In this document: positions 48,813 to 58,380 of the stretch, piece by piece
How positions within the stretch are numbered: position 1 is the first letter of the stretch
Layout: each line of letters starts with the position of its first letter
Origin: Lactobacillales bacterium
Lineage (GTDB): Bacteria; Bacillota_I; Bacilli_A; RF39; UBA660
DNA length: 64,000 nt
Reading direction: 5' to 3'
NCBI GenBank assembly: GCA_015059545.1
Contig: SVAG01000005.1
Coordinates: 1 to 64,000, forward strand
The notes under the pieces: model-generated
What the model saw: the letters and a program-made list of their open reading frames with translations, nothing else
The model's database searches: none
Told to the model about the DNA's origin: nothing
Made by a program: the position numbers and the translations under genes

Positions 48813-49541
48813 CTACTTATCTAATTCATATAGTATTATACTAGTTGCAACCCCTACATTTAAACTTTCACAATTAGGATTCATATCAATATAAACAAAT
48901 TCATCACACAACTCTTCTGTTTCTTCTTTGATACCGCTTCCTTCATTGCCCATTATTATAGCAAATTTTTCATTTTTTGCAAGTGTTTTTAAACTATTTC
49001 CATGAGTTACTTTTGTACCTATTATTTTATAACCATTTTCTTTTAAAGAAGGTAAAATTTCTAACAAATCTTTTTTTATAATATTTAAATGAAACATCAA
49101 TCCTTGACTAGCTCTTACAACTTTACTATTGTATAAATCTACTGTATCATTACTCAAAATAATTGTGTCTATATTAAATGCCACAGCACTTCTAATAATT
49201 GTTCCTAAATTACCTGGATCTTGTATTCCATCTAGTATAAGTATTCTATCATTTAAATTTTCTTTTTCTTGTATTTTATTACAAACAGCCATTATATTTT
49301 GTGGTGTTTCTAATTCACTTATATAATTTAATACATCATTAGTTACATATATGGTAGGAACATCTAAAGGAAATATTGTATTTTGTTCTAAAATAAGTTC
49401 TTTTATTACACCTTTTTTATACGCTTCTAATACTAAATGTTCTCCTTCTATTAAAAATAAATTTTCTCTATCACGATATTTTTTCTGATTTAATTTTTTT
49501 ATATCTTTTATTTTATTATTTTTTATATTTGTATATAACAT
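48813..49541 (-). CDS. SpoU/TrmH-type RNA 2'-O-methyltransferase
   Basis: The 242-residue protein has an N-terminal substrate-binding domain (KDIKKLNQKKYRDRENLFLIEGEHLV) and the SpoU knot. Motif 1 is ILDGIQDPGNLGTIIRSA (about 118-135), motif 2 is FAIIMGNEGSGI and motif 3 is NPNCESLNVGVATSIILYE. It methylates ribose in 23S rRNA or tRNA; the RlmB/YsgA group is most likely, but the target nucleotide cannot be read. It is first in the unit with rimM and trmD behind a promoter candidate at 49557-49585. Confidence 0.9.
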   Translation of the reverse strand: MLYTNIKNNKIKDIKKLNQKKYRDRENLFLIEGEHLVLEAYKKGVIKELILEQNTIFPLDVPTIYVTNDVLNYISELETPQNIMAVCNKIQEKENLNDRILILDGIQDPGNLGTIIRSAVAFNIDTIILSNDTVDLYNSKVVRASQGLMFHLNIIKKDLLEILPSLKENGYKIIGTKVTHGNSLKTLAKNEKFAIIMGNEGSGIKEETEELCDEFVYIDMNPNCESLNVGVATSIILYELDK

Positions 49542-49556
49542 AATATCACCATATTC

Positions 49557-49585
49557 ATTTTATCATTTTTGCTTATTTTAGTCTA
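49557..49585 (-). promoter_or_regulatory. promoter candidate for the SpoU-rimM-trmD operon
   Basis: TAGACT, 17 bases, TAAAAT on the minus strand. The -35 differs from TTGACT by one base. Confidence 0.5.
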
Positions 49586-49592
49586 TAAAAAA

Positions 49593-49614
49593 AAATACTG
49601 ATTATTCAGTATTT
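49593..49614 (-). terminator. terminator of the third prepilin gene
   Basis: AAATACTGA and TCAGTATTT form a perfect 9-bp stem with a 4-base loop, at the stop codon, followed by a T-run on the minus strand. Confidence 0.85.
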
Positions 49615-50488
49615 ATTTTAATTTAACATATGTTTTACTAATTTTTATTACAGGTCTTATTTGATGACTATTTGTTATTTGATCTTCAATTAATTCTGAT
49701 GTTGCATTAACATAATATGCAGATGTTGTACCATTTGTTGTACTTGTCCAATAATTTCCACTTACCCATGTTTTATCTGCATCTGAATTATTTTGTAATG
49801 TATTTATAATATTAGTAAATTCATCATTTGTTATCAATCTTTTTTCTGTTACATTATTCCATCCTAATAAGCTTAAATTTTCATTTATAGTTGTTGGTCC
49901 ATTTATATTTGTTGTACATTCACTACACCAAGCTACATTATCAGTAGATAATGGTTCAACTGATATAGCTTTTACATATTTTGTATTATCTTTACTATCT
50001 TCAATAACATAAAAATTCATAGAATCAGAATCATTAAGTTGTACTGTAATTTCATCACCTATTTCATATACATAATAAGTTTGATCTATAACTTCATATT
50101 CTAATTTTTTTCCATTCTTTGTTATGACAATTTCTAAATTATCAAAAGCTTTTTTTGTTTTAACACTTTTTAAATCCTTATCAATATATCCACCATCTTG
50201 TAATACACTCAAATTTAATATAAGTTTATTATAACTTGTAGGACAATTATTAATATTTTCATATTCACAAGTACTACCAGTTGTAGAACTATCATTTGGT
50301 AGTAATAACATATGATCTGAACCCCATACATGAGCTGCAGATTCTATATTATTTATTTGATTTTGATATAAACTATTTTTATAAGATTTAATAGCCCCTG
50401 ACACTGTTGTAATTGCTACTAAAGCAACCAATCCTAAAATTACTATTACAGCTAAAAGTTCAATTAAAGTAAATCCTTTTTTATTCAT
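49613..50488 (-). CDS. prepilin-like exported protein with DUF-type C-terminal domain
   Basis: The start is at MNKKGFTLIELLAVIVIL, after AGGTGATAG; the longer upstream frame is leader sequence. It has the prepilin cleavage site after KKG with Glu at +5, then a 20-residue helix and a typical coiled start YKNSLYQNQINNIESAA. The mature protein is about 285 residues. Its last 110 residues (WCSECTTNINGP...LSLLGWNNVTEKRLITNDEFTNI...VSGNYWTSTTNGTTSAYYV...IRPVIKISKTY) resemble the ends of the two domains in the 20476-21768 protein. It stands alone with its own promoter (50505-50533) and terminator. Confidence 0.75.
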   Translation of the reverse strand: MNKKGFTLIELLAVIVILGLVALVAITTVSGAIKSYKNSLYQNQINNIESAAHVWGSDHMLLLPNDSSTTGSTCEYENINNCPTSYNKLILNLSVLQDGGYIDKDLKSVKTKKAFDNLEIVITKNGKKLEYEVIDQTYYVYEIGDEITVQLNDSDSMNFYVIEDSKDNTKYVKAISVEPLSTDNVAWCSECTTNINGPTTINENLSLLGWNNVTEKRLITNDEFTNIINTLQNNSDADKTWVSGNYWTSTTNGTTSAYYVNATSELIEDQITNSHQIRPVIKISKTYVKLK

Positions 50489-50504
50489 ACTATCACCTAT
50501 TACT

Positions 50505-50533
50505 ATAATAACAAAATATATTTTTTTTATCAA
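50505..50533 (-). promoter_or_regulatory. promoter of the third prepilin gene
   Basis: TTGATA, 17 bases ending in TGT, TATTAT on the minus strand, about 17 bases before the start codon. Confidence 0.6.
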
Positions 50534-50554
50534 TTTTTTTTAATAAAAATATTA

Positions 50555-50575
50555 AAAAAGTGTCAACTGACACTA
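50555..50575 (-). terminator. terminator of the ruvAB-to-ymfH operon
   Basis: AGTGTCA and TGACACT form the stem of a short hairpin at the stop codon of ymfH, followed by six T residues on the minus strand. Confidence 0.8.
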
Positions 50576-51847
50576 TTTCTTATTAACATATAATATTGTT
50601 TTATTATCAAAATTTAAATTATTTAAAAAATTAATAAATTTATCATAACTTAAATTTTTATAATGTTGATAAATTTCATAATTGATTTTTTTATCTACAA
50701 TAAGTGAATTCATTATAAAGGAATTTAAACTATATATACTATCTGTCATATATATACAAGAACTAATAGCCGTTTTTTTCTTTCTATTAAATTCTTTTTC
50801 ACTTATATTTATTTTTTTAAATTCTTCATCTATAAATTTTAATAATTTTTCTTGTTCTTCTGTTTCTCCTATTAATATCAATAATAAATGTTTATCTGTT
50901 TTTATTGTACAAAATTCTATATCTTTTGTTATTATTCCTTCTTGTTTCATTCGTTCAGTAAATTCGGATGTAGATCCAAATTTTAAATCTGAAAATATTG
51001 CTACAAAATTATTTAATGTTCTTTCATCAATATCAATATTTTCAATATTAAATTTATATCCTATCAAAAGTTTAGGAATAGTAACATTATGATATAAAAT
51101 TTCTTCTTTTAATGATACATCATCAGGTTCATCATATTCTTTTAATTTAATCTTTGTAATTTCTTTAAATGTCTTTTTCTTTTGATTTTCTTTTATTATA
51201 TTTATAACTTCTTCTGGTTTTACATTACCAGTTACTACAACAAACATATTTTTAGGGTTATAAAATGTATTATAACAATTATATAAATCATCTTTTGTTA
51301 TACTATTTATACTATCAATTGTACCAATTATAGGTATTTTTATAGGATGATTAACAAATGCATTATAAGTTATTTTTTCTACTGAACTTATTTCTTGATC
51401 ATCTTGATACATTTTTATTTCTTGTTCAATTATACCTTTTTCTTTTTCAACATTTTCATCTGTAAAATATGGTTCTCCAACAAAATCTAATAAATAATTT
51501 AAATTTTCTTCTAATTTTTCTTGTCCTACAAACAAATAGGTTGTTTTATAATTAGATGTATTAGCATTACAATCACTTCCAGTTTTACTATAAAAAGTAA
51601 ATGGATCTATTCCGTCTTTTTGCTCAAATACTTTATGTTCTAAAAAATGTGCAACTCCATCAGGTACTTTAATCATTTCACCATTAACTTCAAATTCATT
51701 TTGTATAGAACCATAATCTGTAGAAAAAGTAGCATATATATTATTAACATCACATTTAGGAACTACAAATACTCTTAATCCATTTTCTAATACTTCACTA
51801 TAAATATCTATATCTAAATTATTCAGAGTCTGTTTCTTCATTTTCAT
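50573..51847 (-). CDS. ymfH: M16 family zinc peptidase, YmfH-like
   Basis: The 424-residue protein carries the inverted zinc motif HFLEH (67-71) in GVAHFLEHKVFE, with a downstream Glu in EKGIIEQEIKMYQD as third ligand. It is the active half of a YmfF/YmfH pair of insulinase-type peptidases, as next to the ymf genes in B. subtilis. Its start overlaps the end of ymfF by 29 bases, so the two are translationally coupled. It is the last gene of the ruvA operon. The substrate is unknown. Confidence 0.92.
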   Translation of the reverse strand: MKMKKQTLNNLDIDIYSEVLENGLRVFVVPKCDVNNIYATFSTDYGSIQNEFEVNGEMIKVPDGVAHFLEHKVFEQKDGIDPFTFYSKTGSDCNANTSNYKTTYLFVGQEKLEENLNYLLDFVGEPYFTDENVEKEKGIIEQEIKMYQDDQEISSVEKITYNAFVNHPIKIPIIGTIDSINSITKDDLYNCYNTFYNPKNMFVVVTGNVKPEEVINIIKENQKKKTFKEITKIKLKEYDEPDDVSLKEEILYHNVTIPKLLIGYKFNIENIDIDERTLNNFVAIFSDLKFGSTSEFTERMKQEGIITKDIEFCTIKTDKHLLLILIGETEEQEKLLKFIDEEFKKINISEKEFNRKKKTAISSCIYMTDSIYSLNSFIMNSLIVDKKINYEIYQHYKNLSYDKFINFLNNLNFDNKTILYVNKK

Positions 51848-53090
51848 TTGTCCCTTCTAATAAAAATATTGTATCCATTTCTACTTTTTGGCTTAAATTA
51901 ATAATATCTTCTAAGGTTACCTTTTCTATATTCTTTATTCTATCATCAATTAAATCTAAGTTGGCATATTCATGTGATAAATAATTATTAATTATTGAAA
52001 CCGGCGAATCTTCAATTTCTTTGCATCCACTTATATATATTTTTTTAGCTTCTTTTATTTCTTCTTTTGTTATATTTCCATTTTTAATACATTCTAATTG
52101 TTGTTTTATAAGACTAATTGTTTTATCATAATCACTACTATTTATACCTGCTGTAATTGTTATTATTTTTGATAAAACTGATACTGTAGAATTTATATAA
52201 TAGCATAGAGAATTTTCTTCTCTAACAACTTTAAATAATTTAGAATTAGAACTTCCTCCTAAAATAAGTGAATATAAACTTACTACATATTTTAATTCAA
52301 AATCTGTCATATTTTTTATTTTAAGGCCTATAGATAATTTACTTTGATTTGTATCAATCAATTCTCGCTTTTCTTGTTCTTCTTTTATTTCTAAATCTAA
52401 ATAATGTGATATATTATCCTCAATTCTTATAGTATCTGGTATATATTTATCAAATATTTCTTCATATGTATGATTTAAATTTCCAATTATAAATATATCA
52501 ATCTTATCATTTTCTACAACAGATTTATAATAATCATATAAATTTTCTTCTGTTATTTTATCTAAATCTTCCAGATATCCACAACTTCTATATGAAAGTG
52601 GTCCTTTATCCATTTCTTCATATAATCGAGTTACACTATATTTTTTAGTATTATCTTTTAAACTTTTAATATCATTTTCAACTGTTCTTTTTATTATATC
52701 AAAATATTCTTTATCAAATTTATTATTTATTATATTTGGATTAAATATAAGCTCAAGTAAAAATTCAATCGATTTCTTATTCATTTCTTCTTCAGTATAT
52801 TTTTCATTTAAAAAAGTTTCCTTAAATGAAATAATATGATAATTACCTGATTTATGAGGATTAGAACTTACTCCTAAATCATATAATTCTTCTGTTTCAA
52901 TTACTATATCTCTAGAAGTTTTATACTTTTTACTAGTATTAATCAGTAAATCATTTAATAAAGTTCTTATAGTTATTTCATCTTTTTTTATTTTTCTTTT
53001 AAAATTTATTTTTACATTAATAGTTTTAAATTTATCAGTATTAATGATATGTAAATTATAATTTTTATTTTGCATTTTTTTATAATCCAT
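51819..53090 (-). CDS. ymfF: M16 family peptidase-like protein, YmfF-like (inactive half)
   Basis: The start is at MDYKKMQNKNYNLH, with AAAAAAGGTGATAAA just upstream. The 423-residue protein has the M16 fold (INFKRKIKKDEITIRTLLNDLL, SPVSIINNYLSHEYANLDLIDDRIKNIEKVTLEDI) but lacks HxxEH, as expected for the non-catalytic partner. RSCGYLEDLDKITEENLYDYYKSVVENDKIDIFIIGNL is a typical mid segment. It precedes the active partner ymfH with a 29-base overlap. Confidence 0.88.
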   Translation of the reverse strand: MDYKKMQNKNYNLHIINTDKFKTINVKINFKRKIKKDEITIRTLLNDLLINTSKKYKTSRDIVIETEELYDLGVSSNPHKSGNYHIISFKETFLNEKYTEEEMNKKSIEFLLELIFNPNIINNKFDKEYFDIIKRTVENDIKSLKDNTKKYSVTRLYEEMDKGPLSYRSCGYLEDLDKITEENLYDYYKSVVENDKIDIFIIGNLNHTYEEIFDKYIPDTIRIEDNISHYLDLEIKEEQEKRELIDTNQSKLSIGLKIKNMTDFELKYVVSLYSLILGGSSNSKLFKVVREENSLCYYINSTVSVLSKIITITAGINSSDYDKTISLIKQQLECIKNGNITKEEIKEAKKIYISGCKEIEDSPVSIINNYLSHEYANLDLIDDRIKNIEKVTLEDIINLSQKVEMDTIFLLEGTNENEETDSE

Positions 53091-53117
53091 TTTATCACCT
53101 TTTTTTATTATATCCAC

Positions 53118-53828
53118 TTAATTCATTTTTATTGCAGAATCTAGTGCTAAAGTGATCATTTCATTAAAACTAGTTTGTCTTTGTTCACTTGTTGTTTCTT
53201 CATGTGTTATAAAACTATCTGAAATAGTAAGTAAACATGTTGCTTTTTTATTTAATACTTTAGCATTGTGAAATAAAGCAAATGATTCCATTTCTACTGC
53301 TTTTACTCCATATTTTTCGACTAATTCTGGATATTTATTATTTTCTTTATAAAAAACATCACTACTATGTATTCTTTCAACAAATAATTTTTTATTTGTT
53401 TCTTTAGCTGTTTCTACTATTATATTATTTAATTCATCATTTGAAGATAAAATATTATCTTCACAATCATTTTGTGTTTTTGCAAAACTTGATTCTGAAT
53501 AACAACTATCTACAAGTACTACATCATATATGTTTAAATCACTAACATATGACCCTGCAGATCCTACTCTAATAATATTTTCTACATCATAAAATTTAAA
53601 TAATTCATACGAATAAATACCAATACTTGGCATTCCCATTCCACTTGCCATTACTGTTACTTCTTCTCCTTTATATGTTCCAGTATATGCAAACATTCCT
53701 CTAACATTATTAACTAATTTATAATTTTCTAAATAAGTTTCAGCTATATATTTTGCTCTTAATGGATCTCCTGGCATTAAAACTGTTTTTGCTATTTCTC
53801 CTTTTTTTGCTTCAATATGTGGTGTCAT
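53118..53828 (-). CDS. deoD: purine-nucleoside phosphorylase DeoD
   Basis: DeoD splits purine (deoxy)nucleosides with phosphate to the base and (deoxy)ribose-1-phosphate. The 236-residue protein shows TPHIEAKKGEIAKTVLMPGDPLRAKYIAE at the start, a MASGMGMPSIGIYSYELF stretch, RVGSAGS, VEMESFALFHNAK and LLTISDSF with the catalytic Asp. The length equals the family. Its ATG overlaps the miaA stop (ATGA), and ymfF starts about 27 bases after its stop. Confidence 0.97.
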   Translation of the reverse strand: MTPHIEAKKGEIAKTVLMPGDPLRAKYIAETYLENYKLVNNVRGMFAYTGTYKGEEVTVMASGMGMPSIGIYSYELFKFYDVENIIRVGSAGSYVSDLNIYDVVLVDSCYSESSFAKTQNDCEDNILSSNDELNNIIVETAKETNKKLFVERIHSSDVFYKENNKYPELVEKYGVKAVEMESFALFHNAKVLNKKATCLLTISDSFITHEETTSEQRQTSFNEMITLALDSAIKMN

Positions 53829-54709
53829 AAATTACCTCCTATAAACTTTTTAATTTCTTCCACTGTTTTATTAAAATCTTCATAATTTGTATTAAACCAA
53901 TTTATTTTCATTTGATTATTAAACCATGTATATTGTTTTTTAGCATATCTTCTACTTCGTTGTTTTATTAATTCTAAACATTCTTCTAAATTGCTTTCTT
54001 TTTCAAAATATGGAAATAATTCTTTATAACCAATTGGTGTTAATACTGCTTTTGTTTTTATATTTGTATCATATATTTTTTTGGCTTCAATAAGTAAACC
54101 ATTATTTACCATAATATCTACTCTTTTATTAATTCTATCATATAAATTTTCTCTATCTGTAGTAAGACCAATAAATACTACATCATAAAGTAATTTATCT
54201 GTTTTTTCTTTAGAACTAATTGCTTCATTATTTGAATAATAGTAATCTAAAGCTCTTTCTACTCTTTTTCTATTATTAACATGGATTTCTGTATTAGGAT
54301 CAATACTTAATAATTTTTTATATAATTCTTCATTTGTATAGTTACTATAGTCTTGTTTTATAGTTTCTTCTTCAAATTTATAATCATATAAACAAGCTTT
54401 TATATAAAGACCTGTTCCTCCAACTAATATAGGTGTTTTATCATTTTTTATTAATTCTTCTATTTTACTTCTTGCATCACGCTGATAATCATAAACAGTA
54501 TAGTCTTCTGTTATTTCTTTTATATCAAATAAGTGATGTTTAATATTTTCTTTTTCTTCTTCTGTTACTTTTGCAGTTGCAATATCTAATCCTTTATATA
54601 CTTGTGTTGAATCTGCATTTATAATTTCACCATTATAAACTTTTGCAAGTTCAATACTTAATTTTGTTTTTCCTACTCCTGTAGGTCCAACAATACAAAT
54701 TACTTTCAT
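53825..54709 (-). CDS. miaA: tRNA dimethylallyltransferase
   Basis: MiaA adds the dimethylallyl group to A37 of tRNAs that read codons starting with U. The 294-residue protein has the P-loop GPTGVGKTKLS (about 8-18), INADSTQVYKGLDIATAK, DYQRDARSKIEELI and VGGTGLYIKACLYD. The C-terminal RSRRYAKKQYTWFN is also present. It ends in TGA inside the ATGA overlap with deoD, so TGA must be a stop here. Confidence 0.97.
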   Translation of the reverse strand: MKVICIVGPTGVGKTKLSIELAKVYNGEIINADSTQVYKGLDIATAKVTEEEKENIKHHLFDIKEITEDYTVYDYQRDARSKIEELIKNDKTPILVGGTGLYIKACLYDYKFEEETIKQDYSNYTNEELYKKLLSIDPNTEIHVNNRKRVERALDYYYSNNEAISSKEKTDKLLYDVVFIGLTTDRENLYDRINKRVDIMVNNGLLIEAKKIYDTNIKTKAVLTPIGYKELFPYFEKESNLEECLELIKQRSRRYAKKQYTWFNNQMKINWFNTNYEDFNKTVEEIKKFIGGNL

Positions 54710-54712
54710 AAA

Positions 54713-55669
54713 TCACCTACTTTTTATATATTTTTTATAACATCGTTCTAATTTTTCATATGTATCATCATGAAAATCCCAACCATTACATTTTATTTCT
54801 AAATAATCCAAAACTTGCCCAAACTTATAATTTTTTAATTCTTGATTAAGTTCAAACAATTCATTAATATTATTTTTATTATTTTTTATTCTATCATACA
54901 TATAAGTTGCTAATAAAGTACCTAATATATAAGTTTGTTCAACATCTATAGTTAAATCTTCTAATTCAACAATTTTTTGAATTGAAAACGATAAATCACT
55001 ACCATAATTACCAGGATATGTTTCAATCAAATCCATAATATCAGCTACATCTATATAATTATTCTCTAAATATTTTAATACTAATTTTATATTAAAATCT
55101 AATTCTATTGCTTTTGATTTAACACAATACAATGAGTGATTCATGGATGTTCTAGCATCTTTTACTTTATTAGCTACTAAATAATCTTCTAATAACATTT
55201 CTCCTAATAAAGATATTCCTTCTGTACAAAACATTCTAGCAATACTTTTATGTTTTTCATCCGCATTTATATCATGAAAAAGTTCATGAATAATTGCAAA
55301 TGCATCTTCCAATGTACCTCTCAAAGGAATATATATTATTCTGTTATTATAAATTTCATCATATTCACTAAACGCACCATCATTATATTTTTCTTTATTA
55401 TTATCAAATATTATAGAACCATCTTCTTTTCTAATTTCATAATATTCTCTATAAGATGGATTCAATTCTTCTAAAAAATTTGTTACCAATTTATCTATTT
55501 CTTTAAATGAATATTTTTTTATAAATTTAAAATTATCTTTTCTATCTTTTACATTAATTATAATATTTGATAAAGTTGAAATTAATTTAAATTCTTCATA
55601 ACCTTTAGCCCCTGAACATATAACATAATTTTTTGTTGCTTCACTTATTATTTCAAATTCTTTTGTCAT
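54713..55669 (-). CDS. HExxH metallopeptidase-like protein, unknown
   Basis: This 318-residue soluble protein has no signal peptide. It carries [18 protein letters not shown] with the zinc motif HELFH at 128-132. A probable third ligand, Glu at about 150, lies in [17 protein letters not shown]. The spacing of about 18 residues from HExxH to E recalls gluzincin peptidases such as M3, but overall length and fold are not recognised. It is locked in the operon: the queA stop (ATGA) overlaps its ATG and miaA starts 3 bases after its stop. A housekeeping role with tRNA modification genes cannot be inferred from motifs. Confidence 0.6.
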   Translation of the reverse strand: MTKEFEIISEATKNYVICSGAKGYEEFKLISTLSNIIINVKDRKDNFKFIKKYSFKEIDKLVTNFLEELNPSYREYYEIRKEDGSIIFDNNKEKYNDGAFSEYDEIYNNRIIYIPLRGTLEDAFAIIHELFHDINADEKHKSIARMFCTEGISLLGEMLLEDYLVANKVKDARTSMNHSLYCVKSKAIELDFNIKLVLKYLENNYIDVADIMDLIETYPGNYGSDLSFSIQKIVELEDLTIDVEQTYILGTLLATYMYDRIKNNKNNINELFELNQELKNYKFGQVLDYLEIKCNGWDFHDDTYEKLERCYKKYIKSR

Positions 55670-56691
55670 TTTATAAACATAGAATCTCCAAACGAGAAGA
55701 ATCTATACTCTTCCTTTATAGCTTCATTATAAGCATTCATTATATTATCTTTTCCGGCTAAGGCACTAACTAACATAACAAGTGTTGATTTAGGAAGATG
55801 AAAATTAGTTATAAGTGAATTAACTGCTTTAAATTCATATCCTGGATATATAAATATTTCTGTCCATCCTGAACATTCTCTAAATTCACCATATAAATTC
55901 ATTATAGTTTCTAATGTTCTAGTCGATGTTGTTCCAACACTAATAATTCTTCTATTTTCTTGTTTTGCTTTATTTAAAATATCTGCTGTTTCTTTACTCA
56001 TTACATAAAATTCACTATGCATTTTATGTTTTGTTACATCTTCTACATTAACTGGTCTAAATGTTCCAAGTCCTACATGTAAAGTTACGTAAGCTACATT
56101 TATACCTTTTTCTTCTATTTTACTTATTAATTCTTTTGTAAAATGAAGACCTGCTGTTGGAGCAGCTGCACTACCTATATTTTTAGCATATACTGTTTGA
56201 TATCTATCTTTATCTTCTAATTTTTCATGTATATATGGTGGAAGTGGCATTTCTCCAAGTGAATCTAATATTTCATATAAAATACCTTCATACTTAAGTT
56301 CAAATACTCTTATACCTTCTTCTTTTATTTCTGTACATATTGCTTTAAGTCTTCCATCACCAAAAGATACTACTGTACCTAATTTAATTCTTTTAGCTGG
56401 TTTTGTTAAACATTCCCAACTATTTTCTCCTAATTCTTTCAACATTAATATTTCTATTACAGCATTTGTATCTTCTTTTACACCATAAAGTCTAGCAGGT
56501 ATTACCTTAGTATCATTAAGAACTAAAGTATCTCCTTCATTTAAATAATTTATTATTTCATTAAAATGTTTATGTTCTATATTACCAGTTTCTTTATCTA
56601 AAACTAACATACGTGATTCATCTCTATTTTTAATAGGTGTTTGCGCAATTAATCTTTCTGGTAATTCAAAATCAAAATCATCTGTTTTCAT
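55666..56691 (-). CDS. queA: S-adenosylmethionine:tRNA ribosyltransferase-isomerase
   Basis: QueA moves the ribosyl part of SAM onto 7-aminomethyl-7-deazaguanine in tRNA, the step before queuosine. The 341-residue protein has [16 protein letters not shown] at the start, [55 protein letters not shown] and a C-terminal [23 protein letters not shown]. The order ruvA-ruvB-queA is common in bacteria. It starts 5 bases after ruvB and ends in TGA overlapping the next start. Confidence 0.98.
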   Translation of the reverse strand: MKTDDFDFELPERLIAQTPIKNRDESRMLVLDKETGNIEHKHFNEIINYLNEGDTLVLNDTKVIPARLYGVKEDTNAVIEILMLKELGENSWECLTKPAKRIKLGTVVSFGDGRLKAICTEIKEEGIRVFELKYEGILYEILDSLGEMPLPPYIHEKLEDKDRYQTVYAKNIGSAAAPTAGLHFTKELISKIEEKGINVAYVTLHVGLGTFRPVNVEDVTKHKMHSEFYVMSKETADILNKAKQENRRIISVGTTSTRTLETIMNLYGEFRECSGWTEIFIYPGYEFKAVNSLITNFHLPKSTLVMLVSALAGKDNIMNAYNEAIKEEYRFFSFGDSMFIK

Positions 56692-56695
56692 TTAA

Positions 56696-57694
56696 TCACT
56701 TACTTTCTTTTGGAATTCCTAGATGTTCATATGCTTTTTCTGTTACAACTCTACCTCTACTTGTTCTTTTAAGTAATCCTGTTTGTAATAAATATGGTTC
56801 ATATACATCTTCTATTGTTGTTTGTTCTTCTCCAATTGATGAAGCAATTGCTTCTATACCAACTGGTCCTCCATTAAATCTTTCAATTATTGCTTTAAGT
56901 AAATTATGATCTGTATCATCAAGTCCTAATTTATCAACTTTAAGTCTATCTAATGCTTGTTTAGTAACTTCTAAATTAATTACTCCATCATTCATTACAT
57001 AAGCAAAATCTCTAACTCTTTTAAATAAACGATTGGCAATTCTAGGTGTACCTCTACTTCTTCTAGCAAGTTCTATAGCTGCATCATCTTCAATTGGTGT
57101 ATCAAGTACTCTAGAAGTTCTTTTAACTATTTCTTTTAATTCATCTACTGTATAAAATTGTAATTTAGATATAATTCCAAATCTATCTCTAAGAGGACTT
57201 GTTAAATCTCCTGCACGAGTAGTTGCTCCTACTAGTGTAAATGGTGGTAAGTCAATTCTTATATTTCTACTTGTTGAATCACTACCAACTATTATATCTA
57301 ATTTAAAATCCTCCATTGCTGGATATAATATTTCTTCTATATATCTTGGTATTCTATGAATTTCATCGATAAATAAAACATCACCTTCTTCTAATGTCGA
57401 AAGGATAGCTGCTAAATCTCCTGCTTTTTCTATAGAAGGTCCACTTGCGGTTTTAATATTTGTACCAAGTTCATTTGCTATTATATATGAAAGTGTTGTT
57501 TTACCAAGTCCTGGTGGACCATAAAGTAATACATGATCTAAAGATTCATCTCTCATTTTAGCTGCTTTTATAAATATATTTAAATTTTCTTTTACTTCTG
57601 TTTGACCAATATATTCATCTATACTATCTGGTCTTATAGAACTTTCAAATGTATCTTCTTCAAGTTCATGATTTGTTATAATTCTTTCATCCAT
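56696..57694 (-). CDS. ruvB: Holliday junction helicase RuvB
   Basis: RuvB drives branch migration with RuvA. The 332-residue protein has Walker [13 protein letters not shown] (about 59-70), Walker B LFIDEIHR, sensor [19 protein letters not shown], and arginine-rich [21 protein letters not shown]. The C-terminal winged helix with [20 protein letters not shown] is complete. It follows ruvA by 8 bases in the SOS-type operon. Confidence 0.98.
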   Translation of the reverse strand: MDERIITNHELEEDTFESSIRPDSIDEYIGQTEVKENLNIFIKAAKMRDESLDHVLLYGPPGLGKTTLSYIIANELGTNIKTASGPSIEKAGDLAAILSTLEEGDVLFIDEIHRIPRYIEEILYPAMEDFKLDIIVGSDSTSRNIRIDLPPFTLVGATTRAGDLTSPLRDRFGIISKLQFYTVDELKEIVKRTSRVLDTPIEDDAAIELARRSRGTPRIANRLFKRVRDFAYVMNDGVINLEVTKQALDRLKVDKLGLDDTDHNLLKAIIERFNGGPVGIEAIASSIGEEQTTIEDVYEPYLLQTGLLKRTSRGRVVTEKAYEHLGIPKESK

Positions 57695-57702
57695 TTAATC
57701 AC

Positions 57703-58251
57703 CTACTTAAGTAATAATTTCAATGCTTCTTTTATTTGATTTTCTATTTTATCTTCTTTTATATTTGGAAGAATTTTCTTAACATCTTGTTTTTTATAAC
57801 CTAATGCTTCTAATGCTTCTACTAATTCTTCATTATTATCTACTTTTTCATTTTCACTTGTAATTAATTTACCTTTTAAATCTAATATTATTTGACGGGC
57901 TACTTTATCTCCAATTTTTGGGAATTTCTTTAAGTAATTAACATCACTTTTTTCAATAGCTTCAATAACATCATTTATATTGTTAGTTGCAATTATTGGT
58001 AATGCCATTTTAGGCCCTAACCCTTTTACATCAATCAATTTTAAAAATAATTCTTTTTCTTCTTTTGATTTAAAACCATATAAAGAAATTTCATCTTCTT
58101 TTACATTTTGATAAATATATATTTTATAATCTTCATTTATATTAAATGAATAAGGACTTGCTGTAAAAACTAAATAACCTATATTATTATTTTCTAAAAT
58201 TATATAATTACTTTCTATTTCTGTTACTTTACCTTTTATATAACCATACAT
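57703..58251 (-). CDS. ruvA: Holliday junction protein RuvA
   Basis: RuvA binds four-way junctions and recruits RuvB. The start at MYGYIKGKVTEIESNYIILE follows AGGTGATTTT. The 182-residue protein has the OB-fold start, the two helix-hairpin-helix motifs (LKLIDVKGLGPKMALPIIA and LKKFPKIGDKVARQIILDLKGK) and a short C-terminal domain ending in EALEALGYKKQDVKKIL. It is first of an eight-gene operon behind a near-consensus promoter with a LexA box. Confidence 0.97.
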   Translation of the reverse strand: MYGYIKGKVTEIESNYIILENNNIGYLVFTASPYSFNINEDYKIYIYQNVKEDEISLYGFKSKEEKELFLKLIDVKGLGPKMALPIIATNNINDVIEAIEKSDVNYLKKFPKIGDKVARQIILDLKGKLITSENEKVDNNEELVEALEALGYKKQDVKKILPNIKEDKIENQIKEALKLLLK

Positions 58252-58321
58252 AAAATCACCTATCTCAATTATACCATAAATCACTTTAATTCTTTAATGA
58301 AACAAATGATTTACTATAAAA

Positions 58322-58350
58322 ATTATATCCAACGAACAATTGTTTGTCAA
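58322..58350 (-). promoter_or_regulatory. consensus promoter of the ruvAB operon
   Basis: TTGACA, 17 bases, TATAAT on the minus strand, both hexamers perfect. The LexA-like box lies across the -35 end and spacer. A second extended -10 (TGGTATAAT at 58268-58276) lies just before ruvA. Confidence 0.92.
58333..58346. promoter_or_regulatory. LexA (SOS) operator
   Basis: CGAACAATTGTTTG matches the Gram-positive LexA box CGAACRNRYGTTYG at 13 of 14 positions. It overlaps the -35 end and spacer of the ruvAB promoter, where bound LexA would block RNA polymerase. ruvAB belongs to the SOS regulon in B. subtilis. Confidence 0.75.
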
Positions 58351-58361
58351 CAATAAAATAA

Positions 58362-58380
58362 CAAATACTTTTTGTATTTG
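58362..58380. terminator. cysS terminator
   Basis: CAAATAC and GTATTTG form a 7-bp stem with a 5-base loop, directly after the cysS stop codon, followed by a T-rich tract on the minus strand. Confidence 0.65.

Noticed and set aside
53825-53828. TGA read as tryptophan (code 4)
   Set aside because: TGA occurs as the stop in ATGA overlaps of miaA/deoD and queA/next gene and ends rimM at the normal family length.
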